From Mycobacterium scrofulaceum (GTDB lineage: Bacteria; Actinomycetota; Actinomycetes; Mycobacteriales; Mycobacteriaceae): a stretch of DNA of 64,000 nt. Shown here piece after piece: positions 1-9,950 of the stretch (the stretch's first letter is position 1; each line of letters starts with the position of its first letter). The notes under the pieces were generated by a model. It made no database searches. It was not told the origin of the DNA and saw nothing but the letters and a program-made list of their open reading frames with translations. A program made the position numbers and the translations under genes. The DNA lies in NCBI RefSeq assembly GCF_002086735.1, contig NZ_MVIJ01000018.1, positions 1-64,000 of the forward strand, read 5' to 3'.

Positions 1-89
1 GGCGAACCGCGGAAACGTTATTGGCGCCGGACTGGGCGGCGTCACCGCCGGCGACTTGCCCAGCGCCAATAACGTTTCCGCGGTTCGCC
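1..89. repeat. Perfect 27-bp inverted repeat at the window edge
   Basis: Positions 1-27 are the exact reverse complement of 63-89, separated by a 35-nt loop. The right arm lies in conserved lppK coding sequence (LSRRTAETLLALG), so the left arm looks like the added copy. This could be a natural hairpin or a fold-back artefact at a contig end. Confidence 0.9.
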
Positions 90-558
90 GGGACAACTCC
101 CAACCGCCTTGAAACGGCGTGAATTCCATGGGGAAGTGGAAGCTGCCGTTGGCCGGCTGGGCGGTGTTGACGTCGATGGTCGCCACCACGTTGGACGGCG
201 TCTTGTCCGACCAGGCGATGTCGCGCGCGACGAAGCTCATCGGCAGGTAGCCGTTGTCGCGCAACGCGTTGGTGAACTTGTCCAGGGTGCCCGCGCTTTC
301 GGGGGTAGCGCCTTCGACCAGGCCCACCTTGTTGATGCCGGGTACGTTCGGGTCGGCCAGCCGCGCCAAGATGTCGGTAAGGGCTTCAGGTGTCGGCAGC
401 GGGGTAGTCGGTGAGATGACAACCGTGCTCGAAGTCGGCGGGGCCGCCGGAGGCACAGAGGAGGCGATTCTCGGTTGTTGATGCGACGAACATCCCGAGA
501 TGCCGACCGCCGCCAAGACGGTAGCGGCGCTCAAGGCTGCGAGCAGGTGTCGGTGCAT
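1..558 (-). CDS. lppK: LppK-like lipoprotein, 3' end outside window
   Basis: Reading the minus strand from the ATG at 558 gives MHRHLLAALSAATVLAAVG followed by a lipobox ISGC, so this is a secreted lipoprotein with a signal peptide of about 21 residues cleaved before the Cys. The mature part has a Pro/Ser/Thr-rich linker and then a domain with the segment FPMEF near nt 125-135 that matches my memory of M. tuberculosis LppK (Rv2116), which is likewise divergent from mpa. No stop codon is reached before position 1, so the gene is partial. The last codons (nt 1-27) are the reverse complement of nt 63-89, so the C-terminal sequence at the window edge may not be genuine. Function is unknown. Short frames reported elsewhere in this interval are shadows. 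Confidence 0.8.
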   Translation of the reverse strand, partial: MHRHLLAALSAATVLAAVGISGCSSHQQPRIASSVPPAAPPTSSTVVISPTTPLPTPEALTDILARLADPNVPGINKVGLVEGATPESAGTLDKFTNALRDNGYLPMSFVARDIAWSDKTPSNVVATIDVNTAQPANGSFHFPMEFTPFQGGWELSRRTAETLLALGKSPAVTPPSPAPITFPRFA

Positions 559-868
559 TCAGTCGATCAGGCCGGCCGGCGGGTTGGGGCGCTTAGCGAA
601 CCGGGCGTCGGGCGTGCGGTCGGGCCAACGGGTGCAACTGAACTCACACCCGCGGGCGCCACGCCGATGCGAGTTGCGCCGGTGAAGCCCGTGGCGAGGC
701 CTTTTGCGGTCACGGCGGCCCTTTCGATCAGCGGGATTAGTGGCCGAGATTACCAACGAGACGAAAATCTTAACTTTTCGTGGGTATTTGACTCCGCACA
801 TCATTGGTCAATCGCCGGTAGCTTTGAAGTATCCACCGCGCCAATTCGGTGTGGGAAAGGAGCGCAAC
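559..868. promoter_or_regulatory. Divergent lppK/mpa intergenic region
   Basis: This 310-nt gap separates the divergent lppK and mpa starts and holds no gene I can support. Its right half is markedly AT-richer than the surroundings. It contains the palindrome at 761-781 (listed separately) and, just before mpa, the ribosome-binding sequence AAAGGAG at 856-862. I cannot place -35/-10 boxes with confidence. Confidence 0.55.
761..781. promoter_or_regulatory. 7-bp palindrome, candidate operator of mpa
   Basis: ACGAAAA (761-767) and TTTTCGT (775-781) form a perfect inverted repeat with a 7-nt spacer, about 90 nt upstream of the mpa start in an AT-rich island. The shape fits a dimeric regulator site; the regulator is unknown. 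Confidence 0.35.
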
Positions 869-2698
869 ATGGGTAGCTCAGAGCGTTCTGAAGCATTCGG
901 TACCCCCCGTGAGTCGGGCATGTCCAGCGGCGATGCTGCCGAATTGGAAGAACTGCGCCGTGAGGCGGCGCTGCTGCGCGAGCAACTCGAGCACGCAGCC
1001 GGGGCGCAAGGTGGCGCCCGCTCCGCACGCGACGTGCATCAGCTCGAAGCACGCATCGACTCACTGGCTGCCCGCAACTCGAAGTTGATGGAGACCCTCA
1101 AAGAGGCCCGCCAGCAGCTGCTGGCGTTGCGGGAGGAAGTCGACCGGCTCGGCCAGCCGCCGAGTGGCTACGGCGTGTTGCTGGGTGCGCACGAGGACGA
1201 GACGGTCGACGTGTTCACTTCGGGCCGCAAGATGCGCCTGACCTGCTCGCCGAACATCGACGTCGCGTCGTTGCGGAAGGGCCAGACCGTCCGCCTCAAC
1301 GAGGCGCTGACCGTCGTCGAAGCCGGCACGTTCGAATCGGTCGGCGAGATTTCAACTCTGCGTGAGCTCTTGGCCGACGGACACCGGGCGTTGGTTGTCG
1401 GCCATGCCGACGAAGAGCGCATCGTCTGGCTCGCCGAGCCGCTGGTGGCCGAGGATCTGCCGGAGGGTCATCCCGACGCGCTCAACGACGACACCCGGCC
1501 GCGAAAGCTGCGCCCGGGTGACTCGCTGCTGGTGGACACCAAGGCGGGCTACGCGTTCGAGCGCATCCCGAAGGCCGAGGTCGAAGATCTGGTGCTCGAG
1601 GAGGTGCCGGACGTCAGCTACGAGGACATCGGTGGCCTGACCCGTCAGATCGAGCAGATCCGCGACGCCGTCGAGCTGCCGTTCCTGCACAAGGAGCTGT
1701 ACCGGGAGTACGCGCTGCGCCCGCCCAAGGGTGTGTTGCTGTACGGTCCGCCCGGCTGCGGGAAGACGCTGATCGCCAAGGCGGTGGCGAATTCGCTGGC
1801 CAAGAAGATGGCCGAGGTCCGTGGGGACGACGCCCGCGAGGCGAAGTCCTACTTCCTCAACATCAAGGGCCCCGAGCTGCTGAACAAGTTCGTCGGTGAG
1901 ACCGAGCGTCACATCCGGCTGATCTTCCAGCGGGCGCGGGAGAAGGCGTCGGAAGGGACGCCGGTGATCGTGTTCTTCGACGAGATGGACTCGATCTTCC
2001 GCACCCGCGGCACCGGGGTCTCCTCGGACGTCGAGACCACGGTCGTCCCGCAGCTGCTGAGCGAGATCGACGGGGTGGAGGGCCTCGAGAACGTCATCGT
2101 GATAGGCGCCTCCAACCGCGAGGACATGATCGACCCCGCGATCCTGCGGCCCGGCCGCCTGGACGTGAAGATCAAGATCGAGCGGCCCGATGCCGAAGCG
2201 GCGCAAGACATCTTCTCGAAGTACCTGGTCGAGACGTTGCCGCTGCACGCCGACGACCTCGCCGAGTTCGACGGCGACCGGTCGGCGTGCATCAAGGCGA
2301 TGATCGAGAAGGTCGTCGAGCGGATGTACGCCGAGATCGACGACAACCGGTTCCTGGAGGTCACCTACGCCAACGGTGACAAGGAGGTCATGTACTTCAA
2401 GGACTTCAACTCCGGGGCGATGATCCAGAACGTCGTCGACCGGGCGAAGAAGAACGCGATCAAGTCGGTGCTCGAGACCGGGCAACCGGGTCTGCGCATC
2501 CAGCACCTGCTGGACTCGATCGTCGACGAGTTCGCCGAGAACGAAGACCTGCCCAACACCACCAACCCCGATGACTGGGCGCGGATTTCGGGCAAGAAGG
2601 GCGAGCGGATTGTCTACATCCGCACGCTGGTCACCGGCAAGAGCTCGAGCGCGTCGCGGGCGATCGACACCGAATCCAACCTCGGCCAGTACCTGTAA
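869..2698 (+). CDS. mpa: Proteasome-associated AAA+ ATPase Mpa/ARC
   Basis: Mpa is the hexameric unfoldase that binds pupylated proteins and threads them into the 20S proteasome. The 609-residue product has the same length as M. tuberculosis Mpa when the ATG at 869 is used; this start has a good AAAGGAG site, whereas the upstream in-frame extension does not resemble the family. An N-terminal coiled coil (about 20-95, binds Pup) is followed by two OB-type domains, then the AAA module with Walker A GPPGCGKT at 293-300 and Walker B FFDEMD around D371/E372. The sequence ends in QYL, the C-terminal motif with a penultimate Tyr used to dock on the proteasome alpha ring. It lies apart from and upstream of dop-pup-prcBA, as in other mycobacteria. 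Confidence 0.98.
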   Translation: MGSSERSEAFGTPRESGMSSGDAAELEELRREAALLREQLEHAAGAQGGARSARDVHQLEARIDSLAARNSKLMETLKEARQQLLALREEVDRLGQPPSGYGVLLGAHEDETVDVFTSGRKMRLTCSPNIDVASLRKGQTVRLNEALTVVEAGTFESVGEISTLRELLADGHRALVVGHADEERIVWLAEPLVAEDLPEGHPDALNDDTRPRKLRPGDSLLVDTKAGYAFERIPKAEVEDLVLEEVPDVSYEDIGGLTRQIEQIRDAVELPFLHKELYREYALRPPKGVLLYGPPGCGKTLIAKAVANSLAKKMAEVRGDDAREAKSYFLNIKGPELLNKFVGETERHIRLIFQRAREKASEGTPVIVFFDEMDSIFRTRGTGVSSDVETTVVPQLLSEIDGVEGLENVIVIGASNREDMIDPAILRPGRLDVKIKIERPDAEAAQDIFSKYLVETLPLHADDLAEFDGDRSACIKAMIEKVVERMYAEIDDNRFLEVTYANGDKEVMYFKDFNSGAMIQNVVDRAKKNAIKSVLETGQPGLRIQHLLDSIVDEFAENEDLPNTTNPDDWARISGKKGERIVYIRTLVTGKSSSASRAIDTESNLGQYL

Positions 2699-2734
2699 GA
2701 TTCCAGGCCGCGCGGCACCGGGCGCCGCTCAGGG

Positions 2735-3379
2735 TCAGTCGGTCACCAGCGAATAGCTGTTGGTCAGGTTGTCCTGCAGCACCTGGGCCGCGCGGGTCCT
2801 GGTGTCCACTCGCAGCTCCTCGGTGAGCACCCTGGGCTGGTAGGTCCACCCCGCCGGCAGGTCGAGCCGGTCGGCGAGTCGGGGCAGGTCGGCTTGCGAC
2901 AGGTTGGGGTCGGCGACCTGGCTCAAGGTCTGCATCACCCAGTGCCGCCCCTGCGGGTCGATGAGCTCATAGATCTGTTGGCCGGCGTTGAAGACGAAGA
3001 CCGTGTGGCGGTTGACCTTGTTCGGAATGTACGGCGCGGGATTCATCGACGACAGCAACACCGTGGCCTGCTGGATCATCTCGATGCCGCCGAAGGTCTT
3101 CGTCACCTGCGGCCCCTGGGCTTCCTTTTCGATGCCATTCATCAGCCAGTACCGCGGGCCGTTGAGCAGGGCGGCGGCCACGCCGTTTTCGGCGGCGATG
3201 GCGTGCGGGTCGAGGGCGGACCACAGTTCGGCGGGGCAGTCGTTGAGCGGGAAGCTGTTGTACACCGTCGCCTGGGGGCCGGCCTCGCCTGAGGTTACGA
3301 GCAGCACTTCGCCGTAGCGTTTTCCGGCCAGGTCGAGTGCGTGTTTGCCGACGACGTGGTCGGATTCGGGGGCGGACAC
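2735..3379 (-). CDS. Conserved hypothetical protein, Rv2114-like
   Basis: The 214-residue product starts at a GTG (MSAPESDHVV) nine nt after the stop of the membrane protein gene on the same strand, so the two are probably one transcript. It has no signal peptide, membrane helix or catalytic motif that I recognise. The middle part reads like a soluble domain with segments NKVNRHTVFVFNAGQQIYEL and LPAGWTYQPRVL. Position between mpa and dop matches the M. tuberculosis gene Rv2114, whose function is not known to me. The 3' end converges on mpa with a 36-nt gap. The conserved place inside the Pup-proteasome locus hints at, but does not show, a link to that pathway. Confidence 0.85.
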   Translation of the reverse strand: MSAPESDHVVGKHALDLAGKRYGEVLLVTSGEAGPQATVYNSFPLNDCPAELWSALDPHAIAAENGVAAALLNGPRYWLMNGIEKEAQGPQVTKTFGGIEMIQQATVLLSSMNPAPYIPNKVNRHTVFVFNAGQQIYELIDPQGRHWVMQTLSQVADPNLSQADLPRLADRLDLPAGWTYQPRVLTEELRVDTRTRAAQVLQDNLTNSYSLVTD

Positions 3380-3388
3380 ACGGTGAAG

Positions 3389-4573
3389 TTAGTCACTACC
3401 GTCGGTGCCGTCAACAGCAGACGGGGACGGCGCGACGGCGCCGCGGTAGCGGTTGCGGGCCGCCAGGGCCGTGTGCAGGTCGTCGATCAGCGGGTCGAGA
3501 AACATTCCCCGGTACTCGGCGTCGTCGACTGCGCGGGCGCTGATGTACATGAACGTCAGTGCGCCCAGGAACAGGCACATGTGGATCAGCGAGTCCGGCG
3601 CCGGGAACGTGAAGCCGAATACCGTCGAGGTGGTGGCGGTGTTGTGCGCCCATTCCTTGAGCAGTGGTGGCGTCAGGATGATCAGGCCGAGAATCAGATA
3701 CATCGTCGCGCCGACGGCGGCCACCACCAGGATCTCGATGAGTTGTGAGGTCGCCAGCAGGAACACCACGTTGAGGCGTTCCGCACGTTTCAGTGGGGCG
3801 CCGGCTACGGGATCATGCATCGACGCGAACGGCGTACCGGCAAGGCTCTCGCCGCCTTGGGGTAGCGATGCGGTCGACTTCAACAGCGGCCGCACCCGTT
3901 CCACGGTCTTGGACACGACGAAGGTCCCCGCGATGCCGAGCAGGAAAACGATTGCCAGCGTGAGTCTTTCGCCGTTGATGTTCGCCGCCATGAGCCAGAC
4001 GTAAGTGTTGAAGAACACCAACGCGGTCAGCAACACGATGGGCAGGGCGCGGACCGCCAGCGTGCCCACCGTGGACAGGTGCTCCATCGTCATGCGCACC
4101 GCCCACGCGAACACCGAACCGATGCCGCTGCCGGTCAGCACCAACACCAGGACCAGAACGACGGCGTCCCGGGTGAGCTGGATGGGGCCGGACTCGATGA
4201 CACCGCACGCGACCGCGAGGGCCAGTGCCGCGGTCGCGACGGTCGCGCGGGTGCGCCCGCTCGACAGCCGCGACACCAGCCACCCGGCCAGCGCGGCCAG
4301 CGGCAGCGCGACCGCGAGCAGCGCCAGGATCAGCCACTGGTGAGCCGTCGGTGTTCCGCTGATGAAGACCTCGCCGCCGTCGCTGACGAAATAGACGCCG
4401 AGCAGGCAGGCCTCCACCGCCGCCCAGGCAGCCAGCGCGGGGGCGCACCGCGGCCACAGCCGTCGCCACCGGCCCCGCCGGGTCAGCACCGACGGCAACC
4501 CACGCTCTAAGAACCACTGTTCAGCCGCGGCAGCCTGCCTGCGGTCCGGCGTGCGGCGCCGAGTTGGGTCCAC
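3389..4573 (-). CDS. Polytopic membrane protein, Rv2113-like
   Basis: I take the GTG at 4573 (VDPTRRRTPDRRQ) as the start because it gives 394 residues, near the family length, and leaves room for the divergent dop promoter; the frame stays open upstream to 4666 but would overlap dop. After a basic N-terminus there are about eight hydrophobic helices, including ALAAWAAVEACLLGVYFV, LILALLAVALPLAALAGWLV, VVLVLVLVLTGSGIGSVF and VVAAVGATMYLILGLIIL, so it is an integral cytoplasmic-membrane protein. There are no transport signature motifs that I recognise. It is followed nine nt later by the Rv2114-like gene on the same strand. Confidence 0.85.
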   Translation of the reverse strand: MDPTRRRTPDRRQAAAAEQWFLERGLPSVLTRRGRWRRLWPRCAPALAAWAAVEACLLGVYFVSDGGEVFISGTPTAHQWLILALLAVALPLAALAGWLVSRLSSGRTRATVATAALALAVACGVIESGPIQLTRDAVVLVLVLVLTGSGIGSVFAWAVRMTMEHLSTVGTLAVRALPIVLLTALVFFNTYVWLMAANINGERLTLAIVFLLGIAGTFVVSKTVERVRPLLKSTASLPQGGESLAGTPFASMHDPVAGAPLKRAERLNVVFLLATSQLIEILVVAAVGATMYLILGLIILTPPLLKEWAHNTATTSTVFGFTFPAPDSLIHMCLFLGALTFMYISARAVDDAEYRGMFLDPLIDDLHTALAARNRYRGAVAPSPSAVDGTDGSD

Positions 4574-4648
4574 ATCCGGTGACCCTAGTGGCGCGCAACC
4601 TCGTTCCGGTGGGTTTCCCCCTGCGCGAGGACCGATCGTCGCCCGGCC

Positions 4649-4654
4649 TACGCT
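4649..4654 (+). promoter_or_regulatory. Candidate -10 box for leaderless dop
   Basis: TACGCT fits the mycobacterial TANNNT -10 consensus and ends 6 nt before the dop ATG, with no clear ribosome-binding site in between. This spacing predicts transcription starting at or next to the start codon. Confidence 0.5.
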
Positions 4655-4660
4655 TAGGTC

Positions 4661-6169
4661 ATGCAACGGATTATCGGGACGGAGGTCGAGTACGGCATCT
4701 CTTCACCGTCGGACCCGACGGCCAACCCGATCCTCACCTCGACACAGGCGGTGCTGGCCTACGCGGCCGCCGCAGGCATTCAGCGCGCGAAGCGGACCCG
4801 CTGGGACTACGAGGTGGAATCGCCGCTGCGGGACGCCCGGGGTTTCGATCTGAGCCGTTCGGCCGGGCCGCCCCCGGTGGTCGACGCCGACGAGGTCGGC
4901 GCGGCCAACATGATCCTGACCAACGGGGCGCGGCTCTACGTCGACCATGCCCACCCCGAATACTCGGCGCCCGAGTGCACCGACCCGCTGGACGCGGTGA
5001 TCTGGGACAAGGCAGGCGAGCGGGTCATGGAGGCCGCCGCCCGGCACGTCGCCAGCGTGCCCGGGGCCGCGAAGCTGCAGTTGTACAAGAACAACGTCGA
5101 CGGCAAGGGTGCGTCGTACGGCGCGCACGAGAACTACTTGATGTCGCGGCAGACGCCGTTCTCGTCCATCATCGCGGGACTGACCCCTTTTCTGGTCTCC
5201 CGGCAGGTGGTGACCGGCTCCGGCCGGGTCGGCATCGGGCCCTCGGGTGACGAGCCCGGCTTCCAGCTGTCCCAGCGCTCCGATTACATCGAGGTCGAGG
5301 TCGGCCTGGAGACCACCCTCAAGCGCGGCATCATCAACACCCGCGACGAACCCCACGCCGACGCCGATCGGTACCGCCGGCTGCACGTCATCATCGGCGA
5401 TGCCAACCTCGCCGAGACGTCGACCTACCTGAAGCTGGGCACCACGGCGCTGGTGCTCGACCTCATCGAGGTCGGGCCGGAGCACGGGATCGACCTGAGC
5501 GACCTGATGCTCGCCCGTCCTGTGCACGCGGTCCACGCGATCAGCCGCGATCCGTCGCTGCGCGCCGTCGTGGCCCTGGCCGACGGTCGCGAGTTGACCG
5601 GTCTTGCGCTGCAACGGATTTACCTCGATCGGGTGGCGAAGCTGGTCGACAGCCGCGACCCCGACCCCCGCGCGGCCGACATCGTCGAGACTTGGGCGCG
5701 TGTGCTCGACCAACTCGAGCGGGATCCGATGGAATGCGCCGAGGTGCTCGACTGGCCCGCCAAGCTGCGGCTGCTCGAGGGATTCCGCCAGCGGGAGAAC
5801 CTGAGCTGGTCGGCCCCCCGGCTGCACCTCGTCGACCTGCAGTATTCCGACGTGCGGCTGGACAAGGGCCTGTACAACCGGCTCGTCGCTCGCGGCTCTA
5901 TGAAGCGTCTGGTCACCGAACACCAGGTGCTGGAGGCGGTCGACAACCCGCCGACCGATACCCGCGCGTACTTTCGCGGTGAATGCCTGCGCAGGTTCGG
6001 CGCCGACATCGCCGCCGCCAGCTGGGACTCGGTCATCTTCGACCTGGGCGGCGATTCACTGGTGCGCATCCCGACGCTGGAGCCGCTGCGGGGCAGCAAG
6101 GCGCACGTCGGAGCGCTGCTGGACTCGGTGGACAGCGCCGCCGAACTGGTGGAACAACTGACCAGCTAA
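4661..6169 (+). CDS. dop: Pup deamidase/depupylase Dop
   Basis: Dop converts the C-terminal Gln of Pup to Glu, making it a substrate for PafA, and also removes Pup from tagged proteins. The 502-residue protein belongs to the glutamine-synthetase-like carboxylate-amine ligase fold shared with PafA. It begins [12 protein letters not shown], giving the metal-binding Glu at E8, and D95 in [10 protein letters not shown] sits at the position of the catalytic Asp. Residues about 42-80, rich in charged residues and ending SAGPPPVV, correspond to the Dop-specific loop that PafA lacks, which separates the two paralogues in this window. It lies 119 nt upstream of pup in the same orientation. Confidence 0.98.
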   Translation: MQRIIGTEVEYGISSPSDPTANPILTSTQAVLAYAAAAGIQRAKRTRWDYEVESPLRDARGFDLSRSAGPPPVVDADEVGAANMILTNGARLYVDHAHPEYSAPECTDPLDAVIWDKAGERVMEAAARHVASVPGAAKLQLYKNNVDGKGASYGAHENYLMSRQTPFSSIIAGLTPFLVSRQVVTGSGRVGIGPSGDEPGFQLSQRSDYIEVEVGLETTLKRGIINTRDEPHADADRYRRLHVIIGDANLAETSTYLKLGTTALVLDLIEVGPEHGIDLSDLMLARPVHAVHAISRDPSLRAVVALADGRELTGLALQRIYLDRVAKLVDSRDPDPRAADIVETWARVLDQLERDPMECAEVLDWPAKLRLLEGFRQRENLSWSAPRLHLVDLQYSDVRLDKGLYNRLVARGSMKRLVTEHQVLEAVDNPPTDTRAYFRGECLRRFGADIAAASWDSVIFDLGGDSLVRIPTLEPLRGSKAHVGALLDSVDSAAELVEQLTS

Positions 6170-6288
6170 GCCGGTTAGACCGGGGAATGTCGCGGTCGAC
6201 CGGTAGGGTAGAGAATTACCAGCGGGGCAGTGTGGCTCAGGAACCAAGCAAGCCGCTGAACAAGTTCAGATGAAGCAGGAGGCCGGCG

Positions 6289-6483
6289 ATGGCTCAGGAG
6301 CAAACCAAGCGTGGCGGTGGTGGTGGCGACGACGACGACTTCGCCGACAGCACGGCCGCGGGCCAAGAGCGCCGCGAGAAGCTAGCCGAGGACACCGACG
6401 ATCTGCTCGACGAGATCGACGACGTCCTCGAAGAGAACGCCGAAGACTTCGTCCGGGCATACGTCCAAAAGGGCGGACAGTGA
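6289..6483 (+). CDS. pup: Prokaryotic ubiquitin-like protein Pup
   Basis: Pup is the small, largely disordered protein tag for proteasomal degradation. The product is 64 residues, acidic, with a Gly/Asp-rich N-terminus and a helix-forming segment around [17 protein letters not shown] that binds Mpa as a coiled coil. It ends KGGQ, so the C-terminal Gln must first be deamidated by Dop. A strong AGGAGG site at 6277-6282 precedes the ATG. Its stop overlaps the prcB GTG start (6480), so pup, prcB and prcA form one translationally coupled operon. Confidence 0.98.
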   Translation: MAQEQTKRGGGGGDDDDFADSTAAGQERREKLAEDTDDLLDEIDDVLEENAEDFVRAYVQKGGQ

Positions 6484-7373
6484 CCTGGCCCTTCTCCGAT
6501 CGCCTGTCTACCAACTCCGCACTCCCGGGCTCGGCCCTTCCCAGAAATCCCGCCGTCGACCTGTCGTCGTTTGCTGACTTTCTGCGCCGCCAAGCTCCGG
6601 ACCTGCTGCCCGCGAGCCTCGGCGGCGGCGCACACGGCGGTGGGGCCGGCGCGCAGCTGCCGCACGGCACCACCATCGTCGCCCTGAAATATCCCGGCGG
6701 CGTCGTCATCGCCGGGGACCGGCGCTCGACCCAGGGCAACATGATCGCCGGTCGCGACGTGAAAAAGGTGTACGTCACCGACGACTACACCGCCACGGGC
6801 ATCGCCGGCACCGCGGCCATCGCCGTCGAGTTCGCCCGCCTCTACGCGGTGGAACTCGAGCACTACGAGAAGCTCGAGGGCGTGCCGCTCACGTTCGCCG
6901 GCAAGGTGAACCGCCTCGCGATCATGGTGCGCGGAAACCTGGCCGCCGCGATGCAGGGATTGGTGGCGCTGCCCCTGCTGGCGGGCTACGACATCGACGC
7001 GCCCGACCCCGAGGGCGCAGGCCGGATCGTCTCCTTCGACGCCGCCGGCGGCTGGAACGTGGAAGAAGAGGGCTACCAGTCGGTGGGTTCGGGCTCGATC
7101 TTCGCCAAGTCGTCCATGAAGAAGTTGTACTCGCGCGTCGTCGATGCCGATTCCGCCGTGCGGGTGGCCGTCGAGGCGCTCTACGACGCCGCCGACGACG
7201 ATTCCGCCACCGGGGGACCCGATCTGGTTCGCGGTATCTACCCGACGGCGGTCACCATCGGCGCCGAGGGGGCGGCCGAGGTGCCCGAGAGCCGGATCGC
7301 CGAATTGGCCCGCGAGGTCATCCAGAGTCGTTCGCGCGCAGACACCTTCGGCCCCGACGGCGGTGAGAAGTGA
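6480..7373 (+). CDS. prcB: 20S proteasome beta subunit PrcB
   Basis: PrcB is the catalytic subunit of the 20S proteasome. Starting at the GTG at 6480, which overlaps the pup stop, gives 297 residues beginning [10 protein letters not shown] as in other mycobacteria. A propeptide of about 63 residues ends at PHG, and autocleavage would expose Thr64 ([11 protein letters not shown]) as the N-terminal nucleophile. GDRRSTQGN and the SGSI/SMKKLY segments are typical of beta subunits. The frame is open upstream through the whole pup gene, but that extension is a shadow. The 3' end overlaps prcA by 4 nt. Confidence 0.97.
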   Translation: MTWPFSDRLSTNSALPGSALPRNPAVDLSSFADFLRRQAPDLLPASLGGGAHGGGAGAQLPHGTTIVALKYPGGVVIAGDRRSTQGNMIAGRDVKKVYVTDDYTATGIAGTAAIAVEFARLYAVELEHYEKLEGVPLTFAGKVNRLAIMVRGNLAAAMQGLVALPLLAGYDIDAPDPEGAGRIVSFDAAGGWNVEEEGYQSVGSGSIFAKSSMKKLYSRVVDADSAVRVAVEALYDAADDDSATGGPDLVRGIYPTAVTIGAEGAAEVPESRIAELAREVIQSRSRADTFGPDGGEK

Positions 7374-8143
7374 GCTTCCCGTATTTCATCTCGCCCGAGC
7401 AGGCGATGCGCGAGCGCAGCGAGCTCGCTCGCAAGGGCATCGCGCGCGGCAAGAGCGTGGTGGCGCTGGTCTATGCCGGTGGGGTGCTCTTCGTGGCGGA
7501 GAACCCGTCGCGGTCCCTGCAGAAGATCAGCGAGCTCTACGACCGCGTGGGTTTTGCCGCCGCGGGCAAGTTCAACGAGTTCGACAATCTGCGCCGTGGC
7601 GGAATCCAGTTCGCCGACACGCGCGGCTACGCCTACGACCGCCGCGATGTCACGGGACGCCAGCTGGCCAACGTCTACGCACAGACGTTGGGCACCATCT
7701 TCACCGAGCAGGCCAAGCCCTACGAGGTGGAGTTGTGCGTCGCCGAGGTCGCGCACTGCGGCGAGACGAAACCGCCTGAGCTGTACCGGATCACCTACGA
7801 CGGGTCGATCGCCGACGAGCCGCACTTCGTCGTGATGGGCGGTACGACCGAGCCGATCACCACCGCGCTCAAGGAGTCTTACGCCGAGAACGCCGACCTG
7901 CGCGAGGCGACGCAGATCGCCGTCAAGGCGCTGCGGGCCGGCAGCGGGGACGGGTCCGGCGGGGATCAGCCCTCCCCGGACGTGGGCAGCCTGGAGGTCG
8001 CCATCCTCGACGTCAACAGGCCGCGGCGGGCCTTCCGGCGGATCAACCGCGCCACCCTGGAAAGCTTGCTGCACGAGGGAGATTCGCAGCAGCAGGAAAC
8101 CAACGGTGACGGGCCCGAATCCAACGGCGACTCCGCGGGCTGA
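7370..8143 (+). CDS. prcA: 20S proteasome alpha subunit PrcA
   Basis: PrcA forms the two outer rings of the 20S core and gates substrate entry; it is not catalytic. The 257-residue product starts with GTG ([20 protein letters not shown]), overlapping the prcB stop by 4 nt. The N-terminal residues are those that form the gate and alpha helix H0. The C-terminal tail after FRRINR is hydrophilic and variable, rich in Gln, Asn and Asp. About 225 nt without a gene follow before pafA, at the place where M. tuberculosis carries a block of extra genes (Rv2098c-Rv2108) that is absent here. Confidence 0.97.
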   Translation: MSFPYFISPEQAMRERSELARKGIARGKSVVALVYAGGVLFVAENPSRSLQKISELYDRVGFAAAGKFNEFDNLRRGGIQFADTRGYAYDRRDVTGRQLANVYAQTLGTIFTEQAKPYEVELCVAEVAHCGETKPPELYRITYDGSIADEPHFVVMGGTTEPITTALKESYAENADLREATQIAVKALRAGSGDGSGGDQPSPDVGSLEVAILDVNRPRRAFRRINRATLESLLHEGDSQQQETNGDGPESNGDSAG

Positions 8144-8355
8144 ATCGGGCTGGATCGGGCCGAGTCGGTCCGGGCTCTTGTTCGCTATAGGCGAAACGCC
8201 GGGCGGTTCTGAGTCGGCCGGAGTCACGGCGCCGAAGCGCCGTCACGTCCCGCGACGGTCGCCTCGGGCGGTTCGCGCGCGAGCGCTGGCGGGCTTCGCG
8301 AAACTCGTCGGGACCCATAGGCGCGGCTTCCGCACCGTCGCGGTCGGACAACCAG

Positions 8356-8361
8356 TACCCT
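8356..8361 (+). promoter_or_regulatory. Candidate -10 box for leaderless pafA
   Basis: TACCCT matches TANNNT and is separated from the pafA GTG at 8369 by 7 nt, with no ribosome-binding site. This predicts a leaderless pafA transcript independent of prcBA. Confidence 0.5.
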
Positions 8362-8368
8362 CGATTAC

Positions 8369-9727
8369 GTGCAGCGACGAATTATGGGCATCGAGACCGA
8401 GTTCGGTGTCACCTGCACCTTTCATGGCCATCGCCGCCTGTCCCCGGACGAGGTCGCCCGCTATCTCTTCCGGCGCGTGGTGTCCTGGGGGCGCAGTTCC
8501 AACGTTTTCCTGCGCAACGGCGCACGCTTGTATCTGGACGTGGGCAGCCACCCCGAATACGCGACGGCCGAGTGCGACAGCCTGGTGCAGCTGGTCACCC
8601 ACGACCGGGCCGGCGAATGGGTGCTGGAAGACCTGCTCATCGACGCCGAACAGCGACTCGCCGACGAGGGCATCGGCGGCGATATCTACCTGTTCAAGAA
8701 CAACACAGATTCGGCGGGCAACTCCTACGGCTGCCACGAGAACTACCTGATCGTGCGGGCCGGTGAGTTCTCCCGGATCTCCGACGTGCTGCTGCCGTTC
8801 CTGGTCACCCGCCAGCTGATCTGCGGGGCCGGCAAGGTCCTGCAGACGCCCAAGGCTGCGACGTTCTGCCTGTCCCAGCGTGCCGAGCACATCTGGGAGG
8901 GCGTCTCCTCGGCGACCACGCGCAGCCGCCCGATCATCAACACCCGCGACGAGCCGCACGCCGACGCCGAGAAATACCGGCGGCTGCACGTGATCGTCGG
9001 CGACTCCAACATGTGCGAGACCTCGACCATGCTCAAGGTCGGCACCGCGGCGCTGGTGCTGGAGATGATCGAGGCCGGCGTGCCGTTTCGCGACTTCTCG
9101 CTGGACAACCCCATCCGCGCCATCCGCGAGGTCAGCCACGACATCACCGGCCGGCGGCCGGTGCGGCTGGCCGGCGGGCGTCAGGCCAGCGCCCTGGACA
9201 TCCAGCGCGAGTACTACAGCCGGGCCGTCGAGCACCTGCAGACGCGGGAGCCCAACGCCCAGATCGAGCAGGTCGTCGACCTGTGGGGGCGACAGCTCGA
9301 CGCGGTCGAGAGCCAGGACTTCGCCAAGGTGGACACCGAGATCGATTGGGTGATCAAGCGCAAGCTGTTCCAGCGGTACCAGGACCGGTACAACATGGAG
9401 CTCTCCGACCCCAAGATCGCGCAGCTCGACCTGGCCTACCACGACATCAAGCGCGGGCGCGGCGTGTTCGACCTGCTGCAGCGCAAGGGGCTGGCGGCGC
9501 GCGTCACCACCGACGAGGAGATCGCCGAGGCGGTTGACCATCCGCCGCAGACCACCCGGGCGCGGCTGCGCGGCGAGTTCATCAGCGCCGCCCAGGCGGC
9601 GGGCCGCGACTTCACCGTCGACTGGGTCCACCTCAAGCTCAACGACCAGGCGCAGCGCACCGTGCTCTGCAAAGACCCCTTCCGGGCGGTCGACGAGCGG
9701 GTCAAGCGGCTGATCGCCAGCATGTAA
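8369..9727 (+). CDS. pafA: Pup-protein ligase PafA
   Basis: PafA joins the C-terminal Glu of deamidated Pup to substrate lysines using ATP. The 452-residue product has exactly the length of M. tuberculosis PafA and starts [13 protein letters not shown], with metal ligand E9 and the catalytic base D57 in [15 protein letters not shown]. It lacks the long loop seen in Dop after the first strands. The GTG start at 8369 is supported by family alignment and by the leaderless promoter. The C-terminal domain (about 390-452) ends [11 protein letters not shown]. It stands apart from pafBC by 223 nt that contain no gene I can support. Confidence 0.98.
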   Translation: MQRRIMGIETEFGVTCTFHGHRRLSPDEVARYLFRRVVSWGRSSNVFLRNGARLYLDVGSHPEYATAECDSLVQLVTHDRAGEWVLEDLLIDAEQRLADEGIGGDIYLFKNNTDSAGNSYGCHENYLIVRAGEFSRISDVLLPFLVTRQLICGAGKVLQTPKAATFCLSQRAEHIWEGVSSATTRSRPIINTRDEPHADAEKYRRLHVIVGDSNMCETSTMLKVGTAALVLEMIEAGVPFRDFSLDNPIRAIREVSHDITGRRPVRLAGGRQASALDIQREYYSRAVEHLQTREPNAQIEQVVDLWGRQLDAVESQDFAKVDTEIDWVIKRKLFQRYQDRYNMELSDPKIAQLDLAYHDIKRGRGVFDLLQRKGLAARVTTDEEIAEAVDHPPQTTRARLRGEFISAAQAAGRDFTVDWVHLKLNDQAQRTVLCKDPFRAVDERVKRLIASM

Positions 9728-9937
9728 TCCGGCGCCCACCACCGGTCGCAGCAGAAACAGCAGTCACACCAGCCCCGGCTCGGCGACGCATGTCCGACTC
9801 GCAAAGTCGATAGCACCGGCGCTGTCGAGGTTCGCGACGCGGTGGTGACGCGGTAGCCCCGCCAACCCGTGGCTGATGTGGCGATTGTGAATCCTGCGAC
9901 TCGCCAGCCGGTGCAGGCGCGTGGCGAGCCCCGGCTA

Positions 9938-9943
9938 TAACCT
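9938..9943 (+). promoter_or_regulatory. Candidate -10 box for leaderless pafB
   Basis: TAACCT (TANNNT type) is followed by 7 nt and the pafB ATG at 9951. There is no purine-rich ribosome-binding site in the spacer, and the upstream in-frame GTG at 9921 would place translation before the box. Confidence 0.45.
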
Positions 9944-9950
9944 GGTGCGA

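Noticed and set aside
6270..6479. Open frame upstream of prcB covering all of pup (ATG at 6270)
   Set aside because: It is an Arg-rich shadow of pup in another frame; family alignment and the overlap with the pup stop place the prcB start at 6480.
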